A DNA stretch of 53,103 nucleotides. Origin: Streptococcus vicugnae (lineage in GTDB: Bacteria > Bacillota > Bacilli > Lactobacillales > Streptococcaceae). The stretch covers positions 1 through 53,103 of the forward strand of contig NZ_JAEMHW010000007.1 in NCBI RefSeq assembly GCF_016461705.1. Direction: 5' to 3'. This document shows positions 38,173 to 46,098 of the stretch, in pieces. The translations under genes and the position numbers were made by a program. The notes beneath the pieces were generated by a model. That model saw nothing but the letters and a program-made list of their open reading frames with translations, did not search any database and was not told where the DNA came from. How positions within the stretch are numbered: position 1 is the stretch's first letter; each line of letters starts with the position of its first letter.

Positions 38173-38442
38173 ATGGGATTTACAGATGAAACTGTACGCT
38201 TTAATTTAGACGATAGCAACAAGAAAGAAATTAGTGAAACTTTAACAACGGTTTATCGCTCTCTTGATGAAAAAGGTTATAATCCAATCAATCAGATTGT
38301 AGGATATGTCCTAAGTGGTGACCCTGCTTATGTGCCTCGTTACAATGATGCCAGAAATCAAATTCGTAAATACGAACGTGACGAAATTGTTGAAGAGCTT
38401 GTCCGCTATTATCTCAAAGGAAATGGAATTGACTTGAAATGA
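38173..38442 (+). CDS. ireB: IreB family (UPF0297) regulatory phosphoprotein
   Basis: An 89-residue protein of the DUF965/IreB family, with [20 protein letters not shown] at the start and [33 protein letters not shown] at the end. In Enterococcus IreB is phosphorylated by the PASTA kinase IreK on N-terminal threonines and limits cephalosporin resistance; here T5 and T8 are in the equivalent region. It overlaps yqgF by 4 bp (ATGA) and shares its promoter, the standard order in Firmicutes. Confidence 0.9.
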   Translation: MGFTDETVRFNLDDSNKKEISETLTTVYRSLDEKGYNPINQIVGYVLSGDPAYVPRYNDARNQIRKYERDEIVEELVRYYLKGNGIDLK

Positions 38443-38858
38443 GAATCATGGGACTAGATGTCGGCTCAAAGACTGTTGGTGTGGCAATTAGCGACCCACT
38501 TGGTTTTACAGCGCAAGGTGTAGAAATTATCAAAATTGATGAAGAAGCTGGCGAATTTGGCTTTGAAAGACTTGGAGAGTTAGTTAAACAGTATAAAGTT
38601 GATAAGTTTGTGGTTGGTCTACCTAAAAACATGAACAATACTGAAGGACCTCGTGTAGAAGCAAGTAAGGCCTACGGTGACCAAATCGCAGAACTTTTCA
38701 ATATTCCAGTAGATTATCAAGATGAACGTTTAACAACTGTTCAAGCAGAACGTATGTTAGTAGAACAGGCTGACGTTAGTCGTGGTAAGCGTAAAAAAGT
38801 TATCGACAAATTAGCTGCACAGCTTATTTTGCAAAATTATTTAGATAGAATGTTTTAA
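38439..38858 (+). CDS. yqgF: Holliday junction resolvase-like YqgF (RuvX)
   Basis: RNase H-fold nuclease family protein, 139 aa. [20 protein letters not shown] carries the first catalytic Asp, [14 protein letters not shown] the middle patch, and [15 protein letters not shown] and [25 protein letters not shown] sequence the later acidic residues. Family members are linked to Holliday junction resolution or 16S rRNA 5' processing. Translationally coupled to ireB and followed by the DUF1292 gene. Confidence 0.94.
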   Translation: MRIMGLDVGSKTVGVAISDPLGFTAQGVEIIKIDEEAGEFGFERLGELVKQYKVDKFVVGLPKNMNNTEGPRVEASKAYGDQIAELFNIPVDYQDERLTTVQAERMLVEQADVSRGKRKKVIDKLAAQLILQNYLDRMF

Positions 38859-38890
38859 TCTAATCATTAATTCATTTAAAGGAGACAATT

Positions 38891-39208
38891 ATGGCACATA
38901 ACCATAACCACGATCATAACCATGATCACGAGCATGAAGTTATTACACTTGTAGATGAGCAAGGTAATGAAACACTTTTTGAAATTCTTTTGACAATTGA
39001 TGGTCGCGAAGAATTCGGTAAAAACTATGTTCTTTTGGTACCAGCTGGTGCTGAAGAAGACGAACAAGGTCAAATTGATATTCAAGCTTACTCATTCACA
39101 GAAAATGAAGATGGTACTGAAGGTGACCTTCAACCAATCCCTGAAGACTCAGATGCTGAATGGGATATGATTGAAGAAGTTTTCAACAGCTTCTTAGATG
39201 AAGACTAA
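38891..39208 (+). CDS. DUF1292 (UPF0473) protein with His-rich N-terminus
   Basis: A 105-residue acidic protein. Residues 2-15 are [14 protein letters not shown], seven histidines in alternation with Asn/Asp/Glu, which could bind zinc or nickel. The rest is the DUF1292 domain ([20 protein letters not shown], ending [10 protein letters not shown]). The ireB-yqgF-DUF1292 order is conserved in streptococci. Function is unknown to me. The His-rich start may reflect metal storage or sensing, which is inference. Confidence 0.88.
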   Translation: MAHNHNHDHNHDHEHEVITLVDEQGNETLFEILLTIDGREEFGKNYVLLVPAGAEEDEQGQIDIQAYSFTENEDGTEGDLQPIPEDSDAEWDMIEEVFNSFLDED

Positions 39209-39220
39209 GTTTGTAAGATG

Positions 39221-39252
39221 AGAGATTAGGAGTTATTCCTAATCTCTTTTTT
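39221..39252 (+). terminator. terminator of the ireB operon
   Basis: Stem AGAGATTAGGA/TCCTAATCTCT (39221-39231 with 39237-39247), 5-nt loop, six T. Confidence 0.88.
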
Positions 39253-39301
39253 CATAGATAGGATAATACTAAGGAAGTCAAAAATGCCTCCTTTTTATTT
39301 T

Positions 39302-39309
39302 TACGAATA
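39302..39309 (+). promoter_or_regulatory. CIN box upstream of a small ORF
   Basis: TACGAATA preceded by a T-rich stretch, 23 bp before the ATG at 39333. It is the same core as in front of cinA, so the small gene should be a SigX target. Confidence 0.78.
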
Positions 39310-39332
39310 GGTAAATTAAAGGGGGACATTTT

Positions 39333-39461
39333 ATGGAGAAAAATAGTCATTTAAGCGAAGAGGAAAAGGATTTCCTAAAACGCTATCAAAACAAGCCATA
39401 TCACTGTTTTAGGGAAATTTTAGCTTATTGTGTTATCCTTAACAAATTGACTAATGATTAG
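39333..39461 (+). CDS. small protein of the late competence regulon (42 aa)
   Basis: An ORF of 42 codons starting MEKNSHLSEEEKDFLKRYQN and ending ILAYCVILNKLTND. It has a charged helical N-half, two Cys in the C-half (HCFREILAYCVIL) and a short hydrophobic patch. GGGGGAC lies 5 nt upstream and an exact CIN box 23 bp upstream. It is a stand-alone unit between the ireB operon terminator and the membrane gene. In pneumococcus a competence-induced gene (ccs4) also lies just before nrdD; whether this is its counterpart needs an alignment. Function unknown. Confidence 0.68.
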   Translation: MEKNSHLSEEEKDFLKRYQNKPYHCFREILAYCVILNKLTND

Positions 39462-39503
39462 TTTCTGTTATACTTAGAGTAAGACAATTCAAGGAGAGAA
39501 TAA

Positions 39504-41078
39504 GTGAATACATCAGAACAAGCAAATGTAGATCAGACTGCTGTGTCATCTTACAGCCGATCATCTCGTAAAGTAGGTGAAAGTAGTAGTCATCTAGAAC
39601 CTTCTAGACGAACAAAAGTACCGCAACCTCATAAACTTTATATTTTATTATTGAGTGTTGTAGTAAGCTGTTTATCAGTAGCTGTACCTATGTTTACCGA
39701 TATGGCAAATAGCCTACAATCACAAAATCTTTATATTGGATTAATGTTTGCCCAAGGGCATCTTCCATTTACCGATATGTTTGCAACAGGTGGTTTCCTT
39801 TATTATGCAGTGATTGCCTTGGCTTACACTCTAGGATCTACTCTTTGGTTAGTTCCAATTCAAATTGTAACTTTCTATTTATCAGGAATTTATTTCTATA
39901 AATTAGTTAACTATTTTACAGATAGTCAACGTGTAGCAGTTGCTTTTAGCGGAGCTTTCTATCTGCTTAATGTTGCTCTTGGCTTCGGTGGCTTATATCC
40001 TATTCAATTTGCAATGCCTTTTGTTATGGTGTCATTGTGGTTCTTAACAAAATATTTTGCCGATATTATTAAAGATGAAGCCTTTATTTTGTATGGATTT
40101 GCTGGCGCGGCAGCAATGCTTTTAGAGCCTCGTACTTTAGTGTTCTGGGCGCTTTCTTTCCTAACAATTATTATATTTAACTTAAAACAAAAACATTTTG
40201 CGCGTGGTTTCTACCAACTATTGTGTATCATTTTTGGGACTATTTTGGTATTTTACACAGCTGGTTACTTTATTTTAAATGCTCAAGTATTGTTACCATA
40301 TATTACGCAAGCTATTGTTTATCAATTTACTTATTTTGCGACAAGTGATGGTAACTTGATTTTGACTTTATTGTTCCAACTTGTTTTGGCCTTAGCGTCT
40401 GGAATTTTATTAGGAGCTTTGTCATTTGGTAAAGTACTCAAGGGTGAGGACAAAGTATCTAAATGGCTCATTTTCATAGTATTTTTGATCTTTTTTGTGA
40501 TTGATTTATTCACACAAAGTTATCAATTTTATAATTTGTTGGCAGCATTGCCATTTGGATTATTGTTGACGGCTGTACTTTTGGGTGAACAATATAAACG
40601 TAGTTTGATAAAAACATCACATCGTCGTAGAAAAGCTTCTGATAATGCTGGAAGTTTTGGTTTGTATCTCAGACGTCATTTCTATTTACCAATTTTGGTA
40701 CTTGTATTTGGTGTTGGACAACCTTTGGTGCAAACTGTTTTAGCAGCTAATACAAATAGTGAACGTACAACCATTGCAAATTATCTTGCTAGAGAAGCAT
40801 CAAAAGAAGATACGATCTATGTTTGGGATGATTCATCTAAAATTGGGATTGATAGTCAATTGGCAAGTAGTTCACAATTTACATCGCCAGTAGTTAACAC
40901 AACTAAATCTGCTAATAAGAAAGTTTTAGAAGATGAATTACTACAAAATCTAGGGTCATATATTGTGGTTAATAAGGACCAAAAAATTTCTGATTCACTT
41001 AAAAATAATTTTTCTACTAACTACGAAGAGCTCCAAATCGGCGGTATTACAGGCTTTACCGTCTATCATACAAAATAA
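39504..41078 (+). CDS. polytopic membrane protein, GT-C-like, unknown function
   Basis: A 524-residue protein with a hydrophilic Ser/Arg-rich N-terminus (about 1-43), about ten membrane segments (45-425) and a soluble C-terminal domain (about 425-524, ERTTIANYLAREASKEDTIYVWDD...). The first outside loop holds TDMANSLQSQNLYIGLMFAQGHLPFTDMFATGG, where GT-C transferases keep catalytic acidic residues. That suggests a lipid-linked-sugar glycosyltransferase, but I cannot name it. Start is GTG 39504 with AAGGAGA upstream. It precedes nrdD and ends in a very strong terminator. Confidence 0.7.
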   Translation: MNTSEQANVDQTAVSSYSRSSRKVGESSSHLEPSRRTKVPQPHKLYILLLSVVVSCLSVAVPMFTDMANSLQSQNLYIGLMFAQGHLPFTDMFATGGFLYYAVIALAYTLGSTLWLVPIQIVTFYLSGIYFYKLVNYFTDSQRVAVAFSGAFYLLNVALGFGGLYPIQFAMPFVMVSLWFLTKYFADIIKDEAFILYGFAGAAAMLLEPRTLVFWALSFLTIIIFNLKQKHFARGFYQLLCIIFGTILVFYTAGYFILNAQVLLPYITQAIVYQFTYFATSDGNLILTLLFQLVLALASGILLGALSFGKVLKGEDKVSKWLIFIVFLIFFVIDLFTQSYQFYNLLAALPFGLLLTAVLLGEQYKRSLIKTSHRRRKASDNAGSFGLYLRRHFYLPILVLVFGVGQPLVQTVLAANTNSERTTIANYLAREASKEDTIYVWDDSSKIGIDSQLASSSQFTSPVVNTTKSANKKVLEDELLQNLGSYIVVNKDQKISDSLKNNFSTNYEELQIGGITGFTVYHTK

Positions 41079-41087
41079 ACAAAAACG

Positions 41088-41139
41088 CAATATCTTGTGG
41101 TCATCAAAAAAAGTGACCACAAGATATTGATTTTTTTTT
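41088..41139 (+). terminator. strong terminator before nrdD
   Basis: Perfect 16-bp stem (41088-41103 with 41114-41129), 10-nt loop, nine T. Confidence 0.93.
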
Positions 41140-41145
41140 GTCCCG

Positions 41146-41154
41146 TGTTATAAT
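41146..41154 (+). promoter_or_regulatory. nrdD promoter, extended -10
   Basis: TGTTATAAT (TATAAT 41149-41154), 24 bp before the nrdD ATG. I found no separate NrdR box pair nearby. Confidence 0.6.
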
Positions 41155-41178
41155 AGACGAGTAAGAAGGAGTGTTCAT

Positions 41179-43404
41179 ATGATTACATTAGAAAAAGAAA
41201 AATTTGCTGCACAACCTACTGTAAAAGTTATCAAACGCGATGGACGTTCTGTAAACTTTGATTCAGATAAAATTTATAATGCCTTGGTCAAAGCAAGCAA
41301 TAATGTGACAAAAATGTCACCAGTTGTTGAAGCAAAATTGGAAACTATTTCAGATAATATCATTGCTGAAATTTTTGATCGCTTCAAAGACAATGTTAAA
41401 ATTTATGAGATTCAAAATATCGTTGAGCATGAACTTTTAGAAGCTAATGAATATGCAATTGCTCAAGAATATATTAATTATCGTACAAAACGTGATTTTG
41501 CACGCTCTCAAGCGACAGATATCAACTTTTCGATTGATAAACTTTTGAATAAGGATCAAACTGTCGTTAATGAAAACGCTAACAAGGATAGTGAAGTCTT
41601 CAATACACAACGTGACTTGACTGCTGGTATTGTTGGTAAGTCAATCGGTCTTAAAATGTTGCCAGCTCACGTTGCCAATGCCCACCAAAAAGGTGACATT
41701 CATTTCCATGACCTTGATTACAGTCCATATACTCCAATGACAAACTGCTGTTTGATTGATTTCAAAGGTATGTTGGGTAACGGTTTTAAGATTGGTAATG
41801 CTGAAGTTGAGAGTCCAAAATCTATTCAAACAGCAACAGCACAAATTTCACAAATCATTGCAAATGTTGCTTCAAGTCAATATGGTGGTTGTACAGCTGA
41901 CCGTATCGATGAATTCTTGGCACCATATGCTGAACTTAACTATAAAAAACACTTGAAAGATGCTGAAGAATGGGTTGCTGAAGATCGTCGCGAAGATTAC
42001 GCACGTAAAAAAACTAAAAAAGATATTTACGATGCGATGCAAAGTCTTGAATATGAAATCAATACTTTGTTTACATCAAACGGTCAAACACCATTTACAT
42101 CACTTGGATTTGGACTTGGTACAAATTGGTTTGAACGTGAAATCCAAAAAGCTATCCTTGAAATCCGTATTAAAGGTTTAGGTAGTGAGCATCGTACAGC
42201 TATCTTCCCTAAACTTATCTTTACTTTGAAGAGTGGTCTTAACCTTGAAGAAGGTACACCAAACTATGACATCAAACAATTAGCTTTGGAATGTGCCACA
42301 AAACGTATGTATCCAGATGTTCTTTCATACGATAAAATTGTTGAGTTGACTGGTTCATTTAAAGCCCCAATGGGATGTCGTTCATTCCTTCAAGGTTGGA
42401 AAGATGAAAATGGTGTCGAAGTTAACTCAGGTCGTATGAACCTAGGTGTTGTTACTGTTAATCTTCCTCGTATTGCCATGGAATCAAATGGTGATATGGA
42501 TAAATTCTGGGAAATTTTCAACGAACGTATGGGAATTTGTAAAGATGCGCTTGTTTACCGTGTTGAACGTGTGAAAGAAGCTACTCCAGCAAATGCTCCA
42601 ATCCTTTACCAATATGGTGCTTTTGGTAAACGTCTTGGTAAATACGATAACGTTGACGAACTTTTCCGTCACCGTCGTGCGACAGTATCACTTGGTTATA
42701 TTGGACTTTATGAAGTCGGAACAGTCTTCTTTGGACCAGAATGGGAAACAAATCCTGAAGCAAAAGAATTCACAGTTGATATCATCCGTAAAATGAAAGA
42801 TTACTGTGTTGAATGGTCAGATGAATATGATTATCACTTCTCAATCTATTCAACACCATCTGAAAGCTTGACTGACCGCTTCTGCCGTCTTGATACTAAG
42901 AAATTTGGTATTGTTAAAGATATCACTGATAAAGAATACTATACAAACTCATTCCACTATGATGTGCGTAAAAACCCAACACCGTTTGAAAAACTTGATT
43001 TTGAAAAAGTTTACCCTGAAGCTGGTGCTACTGGTGGATTCATTCACTATTGCGAATACCCAGTCCTTCAACAAAATCCAAAAGCTCTAGAAGCTGTTTG
43101 GGACTACGCTTACACACGTGTTGGATATCTTGGTACAAATACACCAATCGACCGTTGTTATAAATGTGGATTTGAAGGAGACTTCACACCAACAGAACGC
43201 GGTTTCGTTTGTCCAAACTGTGGTAACAGTGATCCAAAATCAGTAGACGTTGTTAAACGTACTTGTGGATACCTTGGCAATCCTCAAGCTCGTCCAATGG
43301 TTAATGGTCGTCACAAAGAAATTTCTGCTCGTGTTAAACACATGAATGGATCAACCATTAAAAACCCAGGTGACTATCATATGCACAAAGATAAAAGCTG
43401 TTAA
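41179..43404 (+). CDS. nrdD: anaerobic ribonucleoside-triphosphate reductase
   Basis: Class III reductase making dNTPs without oxygen, 741 aa. N-terminal ATP-cone (about 12-105: TVKVIKRDGRSVNFDSDKIYNAL). The catalytic barrel contains MTNCCLID and MGCRSFL. The C-terminal zinc site is CYKCGFEGDF..FVCPNCGN. The glycyl radical loop is RTCGYLGNP (Gly of CGYLG). It is active only after NrdG converts this Gly. It heads the operon nrdD-orf-GNAT-nrdG. Confidence 0.97.
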   Translation: MITLEKEKFAAQPTVKVIKRDGRSVNFDSDKIYNALVKASNNVTKMSPVVEAKLETISDNIIAEIFDRFKDNVKIYEIQNIVEHELLEANEYAIAQEYINYRTKRDFARSQATDINFSIDKLLNKDQTVVNENANKDSEVFNTQRDLTAGIVGKSIGLKMLPAHVANAHQKGDIHFHDLDYSPYTPMTNCCLIDFKGMLGNGFKIGNAEVESPKSIQTATAQISQIIANVASSQYGGCTADRIDEFLAPYAELNYKKHLKDAEEWVAEDRREDYARKKTKKDIYDAMQSLEYEINTLFTSNGQTPFTSLGFGLGTNWFEREIQKAILEIRIKGLGSEHRTAIFPKLIFTLKSGLNLEEGTPNYDIKQLALECATKRMYPDVLSYDKIVELTGSFKAPMGCRSFLQGWKDENGVEVNSGRMNLGVVTVNLPRIAMESNGDMDKFWEIFNERMGICKDALVYRVERVKEATPANAPILYQYGAFGKRLGKYDNVDELFRHRRATVSLGYIGLYEVGTVFFGPEWETNPEAKEFTVDIIRKMKDYCVEWSDEYDYHFSIYSTPSESLTDRFCRLDTKKFGIVKDITDKEYYTNSFHYDVRKNPTPFEKLDFEKVYPEAGATGGFIHYCEYPVLQQNPKALEAVWDYAYTRVGYLGTNTPIDRCYKCGFEGDFTPTERGFVCPNCGNSDPKSVDVVKRTCGYLGNPQARPMVNGRHKEISARVKHMNGSTIKNPGDYHMHKDKSC

Positions 43405-43436
43405 TAATTTTAGTTTAGACAGTTTCATGACATATT

Positions 43437-43470
43437 GAAGCTGGAGACATTTGTCCCAGCTTCTTTATTA
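43437..43470 (+). terminator. weak hairpin after nrdD
   Basis: Stem GAAGCTGG/CCAGCTTC (43437-43444 with 43456-43463) with only a short T run. It may attenuate rather than stop transcription into the rest of the operon. Confidence 0.55.
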
Positions 43471-43503
43471 TATTGATAAAAAAGTTGAAGAAAGGAAAAA
43501 ATC

Positions 43504-43650
43504 GTGGGGAAATACCAATTAGATTATAAAGGCATGCAACAAGTTGAACGTTTTCACGAAAAAAATTCAAATGTGAAATCTGACAAAAAAGCGCGTGTTA
43601 ATCAATTAAAAGCACAATTTTTAGAAAAAGCTAAGAAGAAAAGTAAATAA
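43504..43650 (+). CDS. small basic protein between nrdD and the acetyltransferase
   Basis: A 48-residue ORF with GTG start (GAAAGG upstream), GKYQLDYKGMQQVERFHEKN to LEKAKKKSK. It is strongly charged, Lys-rich and helical, with no Cys or membrane segment. It fills exactly the gap between nrdD and the GNAT gene, 11 bp before the latter, so is part of the operon. A small ORF in this position is typical of streptococcal nrd operons. Function unknown. Confidence 0.72.
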   Translation: MGKYQLDYKGMQQVERFHEKNSNVKSDKKARVNQLKAQFLEKAKKKSK

Positions 43651-43661
43651 GAGGTAAGCTT

Positions 43662-44165
43662 ATGCAATTACGAAGACCTGAATTATCGGATAAAGAAGCT
43701 GTTATTGACATGATGAAAGAGTTTGAAGTGAGCCAGTCTGCTCACGACGGCGGCTTTTGGGATGTGGATAACTTTGATTATGAGGATTGGATTGAGAATA
43801 ACCACTTGAGCGAAATGGGCATTAATGTGCCAGAAACATTTGTTCCGGCAGTCCAATTTGTCTCTTTTTCTGATGATGGCAGAGCTTTGGGATTTTTGCA
43901 TTTACGTTTACGCTTAAATGAAAATCTTTTAAAACAAGGTGGACATATCGGGTATTCTATTCGTCCATCTGAACGCTGTAAGGGATATGCCAAGGAGCAG
44001 TTGCGATTAGGTTTGTTAGAAGCTAAGAAGAAAAATATCCAAACTGCTTTAGTGACATGCCATGAAGACAATCCTGCTAGTCGTAAGGTAATATTAGCAA
44101 ACGGTGGAAAACTAGAAGATATTCAAAATACTGTTGAACGCTATTGGATAACTCTAAATGAGTAA
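43662..44165 (+). CDS. GNAT-family N-acetyltransferase
   Basis: A 167-residue acetyltransferase. The GNAT acetyl-CoA loop is seen in GGHIGYSIRPSERCKGYAKEQLRLGLLEAK (shortened motif R-x-x-G-Y-A), followed by LVTCHEDNPASRKVILANGGKLE, the usual motif B. The substrate is unknown. Position inside the nrdD-nrdG operon is conserved in streptococci, so a link to anaerobic nucleotide reduction is possible but unproven. Confidence 0.88.
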   Translation: MQLRRPELSDKEAVIDMMKEFEVSQSAHDGGFWDVDNFDYEDWIENNHLSEMGINVPETFVPAVQFVSFSDDGRALGFLHLRLRLNENLLKQGGHIGYSIRPSERCKGYAKEQLRLGLLEAKKKNIQTALVTCHEDNPASRKVILANGGKLEDIQNTVERYWITLNE

Positions 44166-44197
44166 TCAAGGGAAATTAGGACAGAAAGAAGGTTAGT

Positions 44198-44812
44198 ATG
44201 GAAGAAAAAAACTGGAATACTCCTAAGCCCTGTGAGTGGAAATCAGAAGAACTAAGCCAAGGTCGTGTCATTGACTACAAAGCTTTTAATTTTGTTGATG
44301 GTGAAGGGGTTCGTAACTCGCTTTATGTGTCAGGATGTATGTTTCATTGTAAAGGATGTTACAATGCTGCCACATGGTCATTTAAAGCAGGGCAACCTTA
44401 TACACAAGAGTTAGAAGAACAAATTATGGCTGATTTGGCGCAACCATATGTTCAAGGACTAACGCTTCTTGGTGGAGAACCCTTCTTAAATACAGGTTTT
44501 CTCTTACCATTAATTAAGCGCGTGCGTCGAGAACTTCCTGAGAAGGATATTTGGTCTTGGACTGGATATACTTGGGAAGAAATGATGCAAGAAACGCCAG
44601 ATAAGTTAGAAATGCTTAGCTTAATCGATATTTTAGTAGATGGTCGTTTTGATATTACTAAGAAAAACTTGATGTTGCAATTTCGTGGATCAAGTAACCA
44701 ACGCATCATTGATGTTCAGAAGTCATTGAAGGCTGGCGAAGTCATCATTTGGGATAAATTAAATGATGGTGATCAAAAATTTGAACAGGTTAGCCGCGAT
44801 GATTTACTATAA
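44198..44812 (+). CDS. nrdG: anaerobic RNR activating protein (radical SAM)
   Basis: Radical SAM enzyme that installs the glycyl radical on NrdD, 204 aa. The [4Fe-4S] ligand motif is YVSGCMFHCKGCYN (Cys-x3-Cys-x2-Cys). Next comes the SAM-binding Gly patch LTLLGGEPFLN, and later SWTGYTWEEM and ILVDGRFDI. Length is slightly above the short NrdG forms owing to an N-terminal extension (WNTPKPCEWKSEELSQGRV). Last gene of the operon, closed by a strong terminator. Confidence 0.96.
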   Translation: MEEKNWNTPKPCEWKSEELSQGRVIDYKAFNFVDGEGVRNSLYVSGCMFHCKGCYNAATWSFKAGQPYTQELEEQIMADLAQPYVQGLTLLGGEPFLNTGFLLPLIKRVRRELPEKDIWSWTGYTWEEMMQETPDKLEMLSLIDILVDGRFDITKKNLMLQFRGSSNQRIIDVQKSLKAGEVIIWDKLNDGDQKFEQVSRDDLL

Positions 44813-44818
44813 ATGTGG

Positions 44819-44856
44819 AAAAAAGTAGCTGATTTTCAAGAATCAGCTACTTTTTT
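44819..44856 (+). terminator. terminator of the nrdD-nrdG operon
   Basis: Perfect 14-bp stem (44821-44834 with 44841-44854), 6-nt loop and T run, 8 bp after the nrdG stop. Confidence 0.92.
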
Positions 44857-44907
44857 GAGGAAAATTTTGCTAAAAATGGAAGTTATTAACAGCTGTTTTT
44901 TTTAAAA

Positions 44908-45258
44908 TGTGGATAGCTCTTAAAACTTGGTATAAAGGGATTTATAGCTAGATTATACACAAGTTATCCCCAGTCTATAACCACACTTATCCACAAGTTG
45001 TGAATAACTGTTACCAAATTGTGTAAAAATGGGAGAATTTTCATGCTATTTTATCTTTTTTTATAAAAAATGCGTGATTGATTTGAAAGTTTCATGCAAA
45101 AAAGTCAGTAAGACAATAGTTTTACCGACTTTTTATCTATTTAAGGTCATTGAGACCTACTTTTACGGGAACACAAGAAAAAATACATAGAGCAGGTTTG
45201 CTTAACTGAACGATTAAGTTGACTTTAGGGCTTATTGATTAATATTTTTTGTGGATAA
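44908..45258. promoter_or_regulatory. DnaA-box cluster
   Basis: Against TTATCCACA: 44908-44916 (minus, 8/9), 44953-44961 (plus, 8/9), 44964-44972 (plus, 8/9), 44987-44995 (plus, 9/9), 44999-45007 (minus, 8/9) and 45250-45258 (minus, 9/9). A weaker 7/9 site lies at 44977-44985. Five good boxes fall within 100 bp, beside AT-rich DNA. There is no dnaA or dnaN nearby. It is a candidate DnaA-binding cluster of titration or regulatory type. Confidence 0.75.
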
Positions 45259-45293
45259 CTTACTAATCCTTACAGTTAACTGTGATTAATAAG

Positions 45294-45405
45294 TGTCAAA
45301 AAACTGTCAATTAAAATATCAATGTGTCAACTTATAGCAAAATGGAAACGGTAAATCTGTCAATGTTAGCGGTTTTCTTGTCAACTTTATGAAAGAAAGT
45401 GTCAA
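45294..45405. repeat. TGTCAA repeat field after nrdG
   Basis: TGTCAA at 45294, 45305, 45325, 45358, 45379 and 45400, all in one orientation; steps 11, 20, 33, 21, 21 bp, close to whole helical turns. The first two units resemble a Pho-box-type direct repeat. No gene starts here. The whole gap 44857-45486 lacks ORFs. Confidence 0.6.
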
Positions 45406-45486
45406 GAAAGGAAATAAAGCAACAGGATTTAGAGACATGGGAGTATGTCATTAAATCATTACAAAAAATTTTAAAAATAAATACCC

Positions 45487-46098
45487 CTATCTTTTGTTTC
45501 TTATCTTTGTTTGTTCTTCTGAGGGAGCATTGAAGTAACTAGGAATAGAATAAAAAAGAAGGGATAGATTTTTTGCAATAAGTTCGGGTTCTTCAGGCTC
45601 ATCTTTAGTTAACCAAAATTGTAGGATGTTAAGATAGGCACCAAATAAACCTTTTGAGATGTAATCAATGTTGCTATCTACAGTATCATCAACACACCAG
45701 GGGAGATTGATGGTTTTGTAGATTTGTGCAGATTTTTGATTGAATTTTTCTGTTAGTAATGAAAAGTGGCCACTTTCAACAAGTGATGAAATAAAAGCTT
45801 TATTCGAATACATAAAATTCAAAGTGACTAAGAAAACGTCCTCTACACTCTCCGCTAAGATAAAATTATCTCGCTGTAGATAATAACCTTTAACAAAGTT
45901 ATCTAAACAGAAATCCATTAAATCGGCTTTGTCATCAAAGTAGCGATAAAATGTGCGTCGTGAAATAGCAGCTTTGTCAAGGATATGATAGATAGTGATT
46001 TTGTCATAATGTCGTTCAGTAATCAGTAGATAAAGGGCTTTTGATAAACGGTGTTTAGTCTCTAAGACTTGTTGTTGTTTTTTTGATAAATTTTTCAT
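45487..46098 (-). CDS. TetR-family transcriptional regulator
   Basis: A 203-residue regulator. The N-terminal TetR helix-turn-helix is clear (LSKALYLLITERHYDKITIYHILDKAAISRRTFYRYFDDKADLM, read in parts over residues 18-62). The helical ligand domain ends FYSIPSYFNAPSEEQ and matches no specific subfamily I know (DhaS/AcrR-like start). It is divergent from the pilus operon across a 409-bp region with several inverted repeats. It is therefore a good candidate for its local regulator, though that is context only. The stop is directly followed by the TGTCAA/DnaA-box region. Confidence 0.85.
   Translation of the reverse strand: MKNLSKKQQQVLETKHRLSKALYLLITERHYDKITIYHILDKAAISRRTFYRYFDDKADLMDFCLDNFVKGYYLQRDNFILAESVEDVFLVTLNFMYSNKAFISSLVESGHFSLLTEKFNQKSAQIYKTINLPWCVDDTVDSNIDYISKGLFGAYLNILQFWLTKDEPEEPELIAKNLSLLFYSIPSYFNAPSEEQTKIRNKR

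Noticed and set aside
41088..41129. Stem with ACAAGATATTG as an NrdR box pair for nrdD
   Set aside because: It is a perfect terminator stem of the upstream gene. A single loose match to the NrdR consensus is not enough.
44908..45258. DnaA-box cluster as the chromosomal origin oriC
   Set aside because: No dnaA, dnaN, rpmH or parB genes are near. The neighbours are nrdG, a TetR gene and a pilus operon. A secondary DnaA cluster fits better.
45406..45486. Small gene starting after the TGTCAA field on the plus strand
   Set aside because: The only ATG frames there end within a few codons (for example ATG GGA GTA TGT CAT stop).
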